Source: Gentiana macrophylla (lineage: Eukaryota > Streptophyta > Magnoliopsida > Gentianales > Gentianaceae). Taken from it: DNA of 64,000 nt. Position numbers and translations under genes: made by a program. The stretch is taken from contig CM047810.1 in assembly GCA_026214975.1 (NCBI GenBank), positions 35,141,318-35,205,317 of the forward strand, written 5' to 3'. Under the pieces are notes generated by a model. That model had not been told where the DNA came from and searched no databases. It saw nothing but the letters and a program-made list of their open reading frames with translations. This document shows, piece by piece, positions 13,301 to 23,989 of this stretch (position 1 is its first letter; each line of letters opens with the position of its first letter).

Positions 13301-14692
13301 TTTAGGAACATGTAAAATATTGGACAAGTGGAGATTAGGATAAAGTGTAGTGTGACCTGTATGAGCAATGTGCATATGATTACCATTCCCTACTATCAAT
13401 GTATCATTACCATCATACTCAAACCTTATTAAGAGATTACCAAGATCAGATGTGACATGGTTTGAGGCCCCACTGACTACATACCATCCAGAATCTGTAG
13501 ACATATCAAGGGCAGCAAGGTAAGCAGCCATTTGTCTTGAATTTTGCTGGTTTGAAGAAGGTTGCACATAGTTTTCCTCAAATCTGTGCCAGCATTCTAT
13601 ACCAACATGTCAGATTTGTGGTGTTGCCATTTGTATTTGCAGGGGTGCTATTGTTTCTTCCTCCACCTCTGCCCCTTGATCTACCTCTGCCACCACCACC
13701 AGACCATCAACCCCTTGAAGGATTAGATTGATGGTAAGAGCCCCTGCCTATGACTTATGCCATAAGAGCAGTAGGATGATTCAAATCAAGTGATCCAGAA
13801 GGATTAATCCGGGCAATAAGACGTTCATGAGTGATTAACTGAGTCAGAACCTCAGCCCAACTCATGGATTGGACACTGGATGTAATGTTGACTTATATTC
13901 TTTGGGTAATCCTCCTAGGGTAGCTAGAATGAGCTCAGAGCTAGAGACGGGGTAACCAGCTGCAGCTAAGCCATCAGAAAAACTCTTCATCTGTGCAAGA
14001 TAATCTGGCATTGATCTTCCTCTCTTAGTGGTCTTGGTAAGTGCATCTTTGTATTCGAGAATCTTGGACTGAGATTGAATGTTGAACAAGGTCTCAAGTG
14101 TGATCCATACCTCATGTGGTGTGTTGCATCCAACAATTTCTTGTAATGCTTGCTCTGTCATGGATCCACATAGCCATCCAAGCAATAGTTGATCTACAAC
14201 AATCCACTTATCATACGCTGGATTTCAAGGGCCAGGTTGTAGATGAGATGTTCCTAGGCCAGAATTCAGATAAACAGGTGGAACATTCATGCCATAAAGA
14301 TGATCTTCAAGATTGTGTCCTCGGATGATAAGGAGGACGGTGTACCTCCACAGTAAGTAGTTATTCTGATCTAACTTGACGGTGATGTTCTGAGAAAGAC
14401 TGGTGTCAAATTGAGGTTTGAGAGAGAGAATGAAGCTTGGTGTAGGTGAGAAACGGGGTTGCATGCTCGTAGCTATGGAGTAGAACGGTGGTGGATTAAC
14501 ATGGAGCTAGGAGATGCTAACTCCGGTGGTTGGAAAAAGCACAGTGGTGGTGGGATGTGGCCGGATCAATGTAGAAATGGATGTTGAGCTCAAACCAGAA
14601 CCAGCTCCTGTGGGTGTTTGTAAAATGGAGCTGGAAATGGTGGATAATGGCAGAAATGCTTTGCCGGATGATGGCTGGCCGGAGGTAGCCAT
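10332..14692 (-). pseudogene. Copia 1 gag-pol polyprotein, decayed
   Basis: Domains in order on the minus strand. Gag from the ATG at 14692, with the LLWRY motif around 14350 and the UBN2 core at 14185-13862. An RGRG stretch and damaged zinc knuckle near 13690-13580. Protease near 13480, where the catalytic aspartate of the DSGA motif is replaced (VSGASNH). GAG-preintegrase (MRLGHSSLRVL) and integrase 13040-12300, in which the second catalytic aspartate position reads SNWGGDY. Reverse transcriptase 11777-10662 with YVDD. RNase H 10601-10332. Frames are broken at several places. It encoded the virus-like particle and replication enzymes of the element and is not functional now. Confidence 0.92.
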
Positions 14693-14714
14693 GGCCGCCT
14701 TGGCTCTGCTACCA

Positions 14715-14911
14715 AGAAGGAAAATGGAGCTCAATAGATTTTGTTCTTTCTTTCTTTGGATTACAGACAATGTGTTGTGTATATACACATCATATCCAAT
14801 AGACTAATATTCCAAATCTAATAACCTCTTAGGTGTGCCGATACTAGTGTTACAGTTAAGCATACACATGGACCAATCATAGAGCTACACATAACTAGTA
14901 TTATCTTAACA
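14715..14911 (-). repeat. 5' LTR of copia 1
   Basis: 197 bp, about 94% identical by eye to the copy at 9979-10175. The primer-binding site follows immediately at its low-coordinate end. Confidence 0.9.
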
Positions 14912-14916
14912 AGTTT

Positions 14917-15217
14917 TCATAGGAACACCATCAGAGGTCGTCGTAGACATACCAGTGGGGAAAATAAACTCCGGTGGCTTAGGTTTGGTGCCAAACACAT
15001 GTTCTTCAAGACGGTGTATCACCGGAAGTATCGAATAGCGCCATAAAAGATAATTGTGGCAAGAGAGTTTGACGTTGAAACTCTGAGTCAGATTGCCATT
15101 GAACGGCGGTGCATGCATGATAGCCGGAAGCGTCGGAGAGAAGGGTGAGGTGTGGAGGAAGTAAGGATCAATCGAGCTTCCAACGGTCATATTTAGGAGA
15201 TTTAAAGTAGGAAACAT
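14917..15217 (-). pseudogene. Copia gag remnant (host element 2), N-terminal half
   Basis: The open frame from an ATG at 15217 (a second in-frame ATG at 15187) has the gag N-terminal pattern of plant copia elements: SFNVKLSCHNYLLWRYSILP, then EEHVFGTKP. It breaks at 14916 where copia 1 inserted and resumes at 9973. Upstream sequence continues to 15381, where copia 3 inserted. Confidence 0.85.
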
Positions 15218-15381
15218 AGGAGATTTATCAAAATTTAACTCGAAATTCTCAAGATTACAAAGCCTCCAGCAGCTCTTTCCTCCACCAAATGTTGAAGATG
15301 AAACTATAGAAGAAGCTCAAGGATATGTTAGGAAGGTTTAGAAGAACAAAATTCAATCAATCTTACAAACATTCAAAGCTC
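15218..15381 (-). other. Leader of host element 2
   Basis: AT-rich sequence upstream of the gag start. It is interrupted at 15382 by copia 3 and continues at 20445. No primer-binding site or LTR of this older element is recognisable. Confidence 0.4.
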
Positions 15382-15386
15382 TATCC

Positions 15387-15712
15387 TGTTGAATTTCAGT
15401 TTAACAAGAACAGAAAATGATAAAAGCTATCAAGATCATCAAACAATTTGAAGAACATCATAACGAAGAAGATGAGTAAATTTGAATATAGAAAAAGGCG
15501 GGAAATTGTGTTCTTGATCCTTTTCAGAAATTGATCAATGGAAAACATAATTAAAACTTCTAGCTCTAATCCTGCACATCCAATTGCTATTTATAGAGCA
15601 AGGATGAGCTGAATTGGCGGTTACAATTTGAACTAACTAACTCTATCACAAGTGCTTGATAAAATACCTCAAAGAGCAAAACTACCACTCCATCATCTAT
15701 TTAATCTTAACA
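15387..15712 (-). repeat. 3' LTR of copia 3
   Basis: 326 bp, TG...CA ends, beginning TGTTAAGATTAAAT in element orientation and ending TGAAATTCAACA. Confidence 0.93.
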
Positions 15713-15911
15713 CCCCCCTCAAGCTGATCATGGCTGAAATAAAGACATGGACAGCTTGCAAAACAACCACTCCATCATCCATTAATTTCATACAGGTCTT
15801 GTAGGGGTAGAGCTTGCAATAGTTTGGTGAAAGTTGCCTTGTCCACTGGCTTTGTAAGGAGATCAGCTGGCTGTTGTGTTGTGTTAATTGGAAGGGGTTT
15901 CAAGGTCTTGT

Positions 15912-18900
15912 CTAAGTATTTTTCCCCGACAAAGTGACGGTCGCTATGTGCTTTGTCCTTTCATGGAAAACCGGATTTTCTACAATATGGAGTGCACTGT
16001 CACTGTCACTGTACATGGGGACCGTGTCTTTGTAGCAGATCTGAAAGTCTTGTAAAAGATAAATGAGCCACTGGATCTCACAAGCAGTGACTGCCATGGC
16101 CCTATACTCAGCTTCACTGGAGCTCCTAGAGACTGTGGGCTGTTTCTTTGATTTCCAGGAAATAAGAGCACCTCCTAGATAGACCAAATAACCTGTCACA
16201 GACCTTCTGGTTTTAGTACAAGCACCCCAATCTGAATCACTGAAAGCTTTAAGTGTAGTGGAGCCTGTGCTAGGAAATAAAAGACCTTTTCCAGGAGATG
16301 ATTTGAGAAACCTAAGAAGTCTATGTGCTGCTGTCATGTGAGCTTCATTAGGTTTGTCAAGGAATTGGCTTAATTGATGTGTGGCAAAAGAAATGTCAGG
16401 TCTGGTGTTGCCTAAGTATAATAGCTTGCCAATTAAACTTATGTATTCATTGTTGGAATCTAAGGGTGGGGCTTTGACAGAAGTTAGGTTTTGAGAGGAA
16501 TCCATGGGGGTAGAAGCTGGCTTGCATTCTAAAAAACCAAACTCCTTTACAAGATCCAAACAATACTTCCTTTGATTGATGACAATTTCAGCCTGATTTC
16601 TTGCTACTTCAAAACCAAGAAAGTATTTGAGTGTTCCTTGGTCTTTGAAAGTGAAGGCATTGTGTAGTAAGTCTTTAAGTTGCTGAATTTTTGAAAGATT
16701 GAGAGTCCCTACCACAATGTCATCAACATATACTAATAATGCAATGATGTTCTGTCCTGTGCCTTTAGTAAATAAGCTATGATCATTCTGGGATTGTTTA
16801 TATCCATGATCTAACAGTTTTTGAGTTAATTTGGCATTCCATTGTCGACTTGCTTGTCTCAAACCATATAAAGACCTGTTGAGTTTGCACACCATTCCAT
16901 GACTTTGTAAACCCTGTGGTGGCCTCATGTATACAACCTCATCTAAGTCTCCATGAAGGAAGGCATTGTTGACATCCATTTGATGTAAATGCCAACCTTT
17001 ATGTGCTGGCAATGCCAAGAACAATCTGATGGTAGTCTGTTTAGCAACAGGTGAAAAGGTCTCCAAAAAATCTATACCTTATGTTTGTGTGTACCCTTTT
17101 GCCACTAATCTTGCTTTGTATCTCTCAATGCTGCCATCTGACTTCCTTTTAATCCTATATACCCACTTACAACCAATTGGTTTGATTCCTTTTGGTACAG
17201 GAACCAATATCCAGGTATTAGTCTTGTCAAGAGCCTCAAATTCTTTATTCATAGCATCTTGCCAATTAGGATCCTGTGCAGCTTGCTGATAGGTTGTAGG
17301 TTCTGTCTCTGAATTGATGTTTTTGATGAATCATTTGTAGTTGGAAGATATGTGAACATAAGAGATCACATTTGCTAGAGAATGAGGAGAAGTCCTCTTT
17401 GTAGGAATATTGCAGTCATAATCTTGTAGATAACTGAGAACAGATCTTTGTCTGGTTGACCTTCTTTGATGGTGACCATTGGAAGACTCAGGATGATGTA
17501 TAGGATTTGTGGAATATGAATGATCATCCTGTGATGTTGTATCTAGATTTGCTAAAGGCAATGGTAAACACACAGAATCATTAGTAGAAACATGATTAAA
17601 GAAAGGAAAAACCTGCTCATAAAATGTTACATCTCTGGAAACATATATGGATCTGTTTTGCAGATTTAACACTTGAAAACCCTTAATATGAGGCTCATAT
17701 CCTAGGAATATAGAAGGATTGCTCCTAAGATCAAATTTACCTCTGCCTTGTACTTGAGTAGAAACAAAACACAGACAACCAAATATTTTCAAGTTATCAT
17801 AAGAAGGAGCTTTGTTATACAGCAAGTGATATGGTGTTTTGTTGGCAAGTAAAGGAGAGGGAGTAAGATTAATCAAATAAATAGCATGTTGTACACAATA
17901 TCCCCAATATTCTAATGGTATGTTGGATTGAAATTTTAGTGCCCTAGCAATATTAAGAATATGTTGATGTTTTCTTTCAATTAAACCATTTTGTTGAGGT
18001 GTTCTCACACATGCCTTTTGATGTACTATGACTTTTTGTCTGTAAAATGTTTTCATATTGAATTCACCTCCATGATCTGATCTAATTGTTTTTACACACC
18101 TGTCAAATTTATTCTGAACAAGTATACAGAATTGCTATAAAAGAGAATCAGCTTCTGATTTAGCTTTCATGAGAAACAACCAAGTGTATCTACTAAAATC
18201 ATCAACAATTGAAAGAAAGTAATATTCACCATTGATTATAGGTACCCTATTGGGACTCCAAATATCCACATGAATGAGATCAAAACATGAAACAGAATGA
18301 GAAACACTGATAGGAAATTTAGGTTTCCTTTGTTTAGCTAAGGGACATACAGTACATGAATGTGTAGGAAAAGTGATAGCATTATCTAGAGTCTTAAAAG
18401 CTTTCATCCTTTCTAGAGAAGGATGTCCTAATCTAGCATGCCATAATGAGGAATCTAGATTGTTAAAAGCTTGACAAACATGATTGGCAGTGTGAGATGA
18501 ATGATGTGTATCAGAAATCAGAATGCAGAGTCCATTTTGCAAATCAGCTGTACCAATCTTCCTCAAAGTTTGGTGGTCCTGCAACAAACAAGCATTAGAA
18601 CAAAAAGAAACATGCATTCTATTATCATGAACTAACTTTCTTACTGAGATCAAGTTAAAACTGAAGCTAGGTATACAGAATACATTTTGTAGGACTATAA
18701 ATTGATTTATCTTTACTTTACCAATGTGTGTAACTAAGACTGTAGTGCCATTAGGTAGTTTAACTTTGACATTAGCCACATGATTAAGATCAACCATGTG
18801 AGAAACAGAAAAAGTAATATGATCTGTGGCTCCTGAATCAAGTACACGATGATTCAGGCTACTAGAAATACCATGGCCCTGATTAGAAGCTGCCATAACC

Positions 18901-20006
18901 ACAGCATTGCATTGATTAGAAGCTGGTTGTAGACCTTGAATGAGAGACAACAGATGGTCATATTGGGATTGAGTAATAGGTGCTGAATCATTTGAAGATT
19001 TGTCAATGTTTGCTTCTGGTATATCTTCATATTCTCCAATATTGACATTGTTTGCCATAGGACCTGCACCCCTGCCATAACCTTTCAAATTTGGTGGAAA
19101 ACCAAACTTCTTGTAGCATTTCTCCACAGTATGGCCTTCTTTTCCACAAAAAGTGCACTGAGGCCTTTTTCCATGTGTTTGTCCTCTACCATTTCCCCTT
19201 CCTTGATTGTAATTCTGACCTCTTCCTTGATTATAATTCTGATTCTGACCATAACTCTGAGTTTGATACCTTGCTTGTGTTACAGCATTGGAATAACCCT
19301 TGTTTTGAACATCTTGATCAGATTGAGAAGCAAGAATGACAGAATCAGTACTGGAACCTGTGTAATCCAGTTGTTTTTCATGATTCAAAGCCATAACAAA
19401 GGCTGTTTTCACATCAGGAAGTGGCAAGGTCATCAATACTTAGGATTTCACATTATTGAAATTGCCATTGAGGCCTTTCAGAAACCTGGTGGTGTAAGCA
19501 TTTGCATAATATTCCCTGATGATAGGCAATGCATCACAGGTGCAAGGAGGAATTGGCTTCAGCAGCAGATATTGATTCCATAATGCTTTCAACTTAGTGA
19601 AATAATCTGTCACAGAAAGGTTTCCCTGCTTCACCTTCTCTATCTCTTCTTCAATATTTGATAGATTGTAAGAAGTTCGCCTATTAAATCGATCCTGTAA
19701 ATCAAGCCAAATCTCTCGTGCAGTATCAAAGAACATTACACTTTCTGCAATATTAGGCGTCATGGAATTAATCAACCAAGAAATGACCAGATCGTTGGTC
19801 TACAACCAGTTTTGATAAGCTCTTGTATTCATTTCTGGCACTGGAGAAGAACCATCAACAAAATCTAACTTGCCTCGAGAAGAAAGAGCCTTAGAAATCG
19901 CCATTTTCCAATGAAGAAAATTATATGCACCTTTCAACAAATGTTGCACCAGAATAAGACTTGGATTATCATTATGACTATGCGAATTCACTGCTGGTTC
20001 AACCAT
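15912..20006 (-). pseudogene. Copia 3 gag-pol polyprotein, five stops
   Basis: Nearly colinear on the minus strand. Gag 20006-19440 (NFLHWKMAISKAL, EIWLDLQDRFNR). CCHC zinc knuckle CTFCGKEGHTVEKC near 19140. Protease RVLDSGATDH near 18845. Preintegrase HARLGHPSLERM near 18440 and integrase to about 17500 with TPQQNGLIERKH. Reverse transcriptase 17066-16200 with YVDD. RNase H to 15912 with SDSDWGACTKTRRS and SSSEAEYRAM. Stops are at 19800 (TAG), 19440 (TAA), 18135 (TAG), 17331 (TGA) and 17079 (TAA). Several look like C-to-T changes in CAG, CGA and CAA codons, as expected where methylated cytosines deaminate. Otherwise well preserved. Confidence 0.94.
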
Positions 20007-20112
20007 TGATGACTAAAGAAACTGCTATATCAAGAACGAAGAATAGGAATCGATAAAGAAGAAATGAAAAACGAATTCTAAGTGCGAATGCGGAATTATA
20101 GCTCTGATACCA

Positions 20113-20439
20113 TGTTGAATTTCAGTTTAACAAGAACAGAAAATGATAAAAGCTATCAAGATCATCAAACAAATTGAAGAACATCATAACGAAGAAGATG
20201 AGTAAATTTGAATATAGAAAAAGGCGGGAAACTGTGTTCTTGATCCTTTTTCAGAAATTGATCAATGGAAAACGTAATTAAAACTTCTAGCACTAATCCT
20301 GCACATCCAATTGCTATTTATAGAGAAAGGATGAGCTGAATTGGTGGTTACAACTTGAACTAACTAACTCTATCACAAGTGCTTGATAAAATGCCTCAAA
20401 GAGCAAAACAACCACTCCATCATCCATTTAATCTTAACA
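20113..20439 (-). repeat. 5' LTR of copia 3
   Basis: 327 bp, about 97% identical by eye to 15387-15712. The primer-binding site adjoins at 20101-20112. Confidence 0.93.
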
Positions 20440-20444
20440 TATCC

Positions 20445-21069
20445 AGCTCAGAAACTCGATACAAGTTTAAACTGCTTTAATACTCAATCTCTGCTTCATA
20501 TTGTAAATCTTATGCCATGTATAAAATTGATCAAGAAAAAAGGTATTTTGAGATTGATTTGCATTCTATAATTGTGTTTTCAAGCTTATATTGAGGTGGT
20601 GTACGTTGTATGATTCTGAAAAATCAGAAACTAAGAGAAATGCAGGACTGAATTGTCACCGTTTTAGTGATCGATCATGCTGATTGAACCGGTTGAATGA
20701 AGCTGTCAAGATCCAAAGTGAAGCCATTTTCATAGGTTACAAAGAAGTATACCAGTTGAGATCTTGAAGATTCAAGAAAACCAAAAGATCAGAAACAATC
20801 AAGGAAAGAACAAAACTTGTCAAAACTGTGTACGTGTATCACTTGTTATGTGTAGGTGTTGCTCTATAAACCAAAACATTCATGAGTGGACTGTGTATGT
20901 GTTTCTCTCTAAAAAAATCATCACATCAGATTTCGGTATTACAAGATTTGATCACTTTGTCCGAAAACTCATTAATCATATAATTAAGCCTCCGCAACAT
21001 TGTTAGGACATGGTTGAGGCTTCATCATATATAATTTCTGTACAGGTGTTTTTCCCTCCTCTATGTAGT
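20445..21069. other. Continuation of host element 2 or intergenic DNA
   Basis: No gene seen. The first part is the upstream half of the sequence split by copia 3. AT-rich, with stops in all frames. Confidence 0.4.
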
Positions 21070-21235
21070 CGGTGGCGGACGCAAGATGTCCGTTAAGGGG
21101 GGGCAATAAAACATTTAAAGAGACAAATAAAAAATTAAGAAGGGGCAATAGACATGCATACTACATATATTAATAGATTTTTTTTGGATTAAGGGGGGCA
21201 GTTGCCACCCTTAGCTCTATGTAGGTCCGCCACTG
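21070..21235. mobile_element. hAT-type MITE with TATGTAGT duplication
   Basis: A 166-bp element flanked by identical 8-bp copies of TATGTAGT (21062-21069 and 21236-21243). The ends CGGTGGCGGAC and GTCCGCCACTG are near-perfect inverted repeats. Subterminal G-runs (AAGGGGGGGC, AAGGGGGGCA) are present. No coding capacity. Confidence 0.92.
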
Positions 21236-21243
21236 TATGTAGT

Positions 21244-21628
21244 TAGTTCAATACTATTTTGGCTAAAATGCAGCATCCAAAAACTATTAATCAGTTCTGC
21301 ACTATCGCCCTATCTATTGTTATCGGTAATCTTAGTCTCAAAGATCATTACTATATTGTTTGGAATAAGCAGGAACTTGAAACTCTTCAAGTCTATGTTC
21401 TTTGTATTCCTTATTCTGACTACATTATCAACGATGACGTCCTATGATGTGCAAACTTTAAGACTTCCCATGAATGTTGCTGATCTAACTCATCTAAGTG
21501 ATAAACATCGTAAATAGTTTCTCTAGAATGACTTTGATAGTAAACGGAATTTACACACTTTGACATTGTCAACTCGCAACTCAATTTGGTCTTGGTATTC
21601 GAAGACCTAGACTAATGAATATTCCTTT
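21244..21628. other. Flank between MITE and copia 4
   Basis: No intact gene. A short plus-strand stretch near 21268-21330 reads MQHPKTINQFCTIALS, which weakly resembles the region before the catalytic core of LINE reverse transcriptases. It could be a LINE scrap. Confidence 0.3.
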
Positions 21629-22137
21629 TGTTATAACAGGATAAAGAGAATCCATATGCAATAAGATAAACACTGAAGCAATCTAACATAAACAATCACA
21701 CAGAGGAACAGAAACAAGAAGAACATAAGATTTAACGTGGTTTCCGGTGTTGTACCGACTACTCCACGGACAGAAAGAGTTATTTTAATATGCACAGAAT
21801 TTCAGACAGATTACACACACTACAATGATCAATACAGTTGGTATTTATAGGCACAGATCCCTAAACCCTAATCGCCAAGAATCTTTGCCGGATTTCCATA
21901 AATGCCCCAGATGTTGGATCACTCTGCTGATCCAACTCAGCTGATCATTGCACAGACGTAGAACTCTGCTGCCCCCAAAACCTCATTAAACCCTCAGTAG
22001 TCTGCTGACACCAGAAGAAACTCAGCAGACTTCCCAGATGACTTTCACAGACTAGGATACACTCTTCAGCAGACCATCACTGTGCTGATAACCAGATTAG
22101 TTCTACCAGATGTAGAGTTTAAGTCATTTTGCTGACA
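21629..22137 (-). repeat. 3' LTR of copia 4
   Basis: 509 bp with many CTGCTGA and TCTGCTG words. It differs from the 5' LTR by a 12-bp indel near 22045 and scattered substitutions. Confidence 0.92.
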
Positions 22138-22576
22138 AATCCCCACCTTGACTTGAACTCTCATTCACAGTCAACAGATTGCACAAACAGATGTACTTGT
22201 ACCAGATGCATTCATCAAAGCCAGATGTACTATACCATATTACTTCACAAAGTCCACTCAGTTGACCTGCCCTCAGCTGAGTTTCCAGATTTCCAGATTA
22301 TAAGTTTTGAATATTCAGCAAGTCGAGATACAATTGAAACTTGCTCTGCTGAACTGGTTTAGTGAACATATCAGCAGGATTCTCCATGGTGCTGATCTTC
22401 TTGACTACAACCATCTTCCCATTCCTTAGAAAATGATACCTCACATCAATATGCTTGGTTCTCTCATGATGAACCTGATCCTTAGCTAGACAAATTACAC
22501 TCAAACTGTCACAATAAATCTCTGCTTGATCCTGATGTAGCCCTAAATCACTGACTAGCCCTTTCAATCAAATACC

Positions 22577-23989
22577 TGATAACGCTCTAGATGCACCATT
22601 AAATTAACCCTTATTTACCCCGAATTCTGCTCTAGAGAATGTAGATAGGCCCATTCTCGTGAAGGAATGTATGTTAAACTCTGAGTGCATGTTCCCAAGT
22701 TCGTAATTCTGCATCTGTGTTATTATCCCGAAGATTTGGTACTGTTTTGTCGTGTTTTATGTAATTTTCAGGATGTATGAAATCTGGAGCACTTAAGGAC
22801 GGATCTGGATCGAGGGAGGATTATTGGGCCGAGTGGAGTAAGTTTAGGAAGAGATCTGTGGAAAGAAAAGAAGAAATGCAGGCCCGGTTTACCGTGGGCT
22901 AGGACCGATAAACCGAGGGTCTTGGGGAACACGAAACTGAATCTGCCGCATCTACTAGGTCAGTTAGGGTTTATTTGAGTCATAAGTTGGCTAATGTATC
23001 TATAACAAGCCGCGGAACTGATATTATTAGTATGTTCCATGTTCTATATATTATTATCATATACATTATACAATTGGATGCAATAAAGTCCTTTTCAGCT
23101 TTTGGAGTTTATTTTCTGGTTTCCTTCCCTTCCTTGCCATTTCTAGCGTGAGTGGATCAAGCTAGATCTCCATAGTTGAAGGTATGAAGCTTTGAATGTT
23201 CCTTTATGTCTTTAATATGGTAGATATGCTTGTATTTACGTGTTTTAGTTGATCTGCATGTTTAACAACCCCATAATTTACTTGAATTAATCTGAATTGA
23301 GCAATGTAGATTCCGGATTAAGAACCACCGCCCCGGTAAATCGGCAGTCTATACTGATTTACCGAGGCAACTTTTAGGTCACCTTAATCTGAAAATTCAG
23401 CGTCAGCTGCGTTGATCGGCAGGAACAATTAAAACGAGTAATAGGTCTGGCCAATCTAGTATTCGTAATTCGTAAATTAATATGAAGGACTGTTAGTGAA
23501 GTGTTAATTAGGACATTGTCTTGATGATCCCTAGGTACGTGCTAGTCATAGTCGATAGCTGCTTAGGGATGTTTTCGGTCTTGTGCCGGCATCTCTAGAA
23601 CTTATTGCGTATGAACTAATACAACCAACGAAGGAGGTTAGTTGCGTATAGATTGTCTGCTGTCCTTACAGTGGAAGTAGATAGGGTTTGGAGATGCACC
23701 CGTAGCTAAAACTGAATTAAAAGCTCGATTAGTTTAAGAAAATTATGTGGGGAAGTAAACATAAGGATTAACTAAACCAAGTTAGTAGATAGAAGGGGTG
23801 GGGAAGGAATACCATGTTTCTTTTATGTTCATTATTGGTCAATGACCACTTATGTCTTCTTAATTAGATTAGAATTGTTTAGGGTTAAGTTGCATTGTAT
23901 TTATGGGAACGACCTTGATTCTCCATTGCTATACTACGATTGACCTAGTACTCTTGCTAGTATAATCGACGTAAGGCTCACGACGATCA
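22577..23989 (+). mobile_element. Solo LTR, gypsy-like, inside copia 4
   Basis: 1,413 bp with TG...CA ends. It splits the RNase H of copia 4, whose protein sequence resumes on the other side (AAKE / WLKGLVSDLG). The flanking 5 bp are ATACC and ATATC, one mismatch. No primer-binding site or internal domain is present, so it is a solo LTR left by recombination. Near its 3' end it reads GGGAACGACC...CTATACTACG, a form I associate with Tat/Athila-type gypsy LTRs. Plus orientation is inferred. Paired GGTTTACC-type palindromes lie on both sides of a TATA-like site near 23000. Confidence 0.82.
22883..23367 (+). promoter_or_regulatory. Paired near-palindromes in the solo LTR
   Basis: Sites CCCGGTTTACCGTG (22883-22896) and ACCGATAAACCGAG (22904-22917) start 21 bp apart, upstream of TATAAC near 23001. 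A second pair, CCCGGTAAATCGGC (23332-23345) and CTGATTTACCGAGG (23354-23367), starts 22 bp apart downstream. All four share a GGTTTACC or GGTAAATC core. Function is unknown. Confidence 0.6.

Larger units (their letters stand above)
9979..14911 (-). mobile_element. Ty1/copia retrotransposon 1, complete, nested
   Basis: A full-length element of 4,933 bp on the minus strand, with two 197-bp LTRs and the 5-bp duplication AGTTT (9974-9978 and 14912-14916). The primer-binding site next to the 5' LTR reads TGGTAGCAGAGC (complement of 14703-14714), one change from the usual initiator-Met type. A purine tract precedes the 3' LTR (complement of 10176-10190). By eye the LTRs differ at about 12 of 197 positions (about 94% identity), so the insertion is not recent. 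It inserted into the gag of host element 2. Confidence 0.93.
15387..20439 (-). mobile_element. Ty1/copia retrotransposon 3, complete, nested
   Basis: A 5,053-bp element on the minus strand, with LTRs of 326 and 327 bp and the 5-bp duplication TATCC (15382-15386 and 20440-20444). The primer-binding site TGGTATCAGAGC is the complement of 20101-20112. A C-rich polypurine complement (15713-15720) borders the 3' LTR. By eye the LTRs differ at about 11 positions (about 97% identity), making it younger than copia 1. It inserted upstream of the same gag remnant. Confidence 0.95.
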
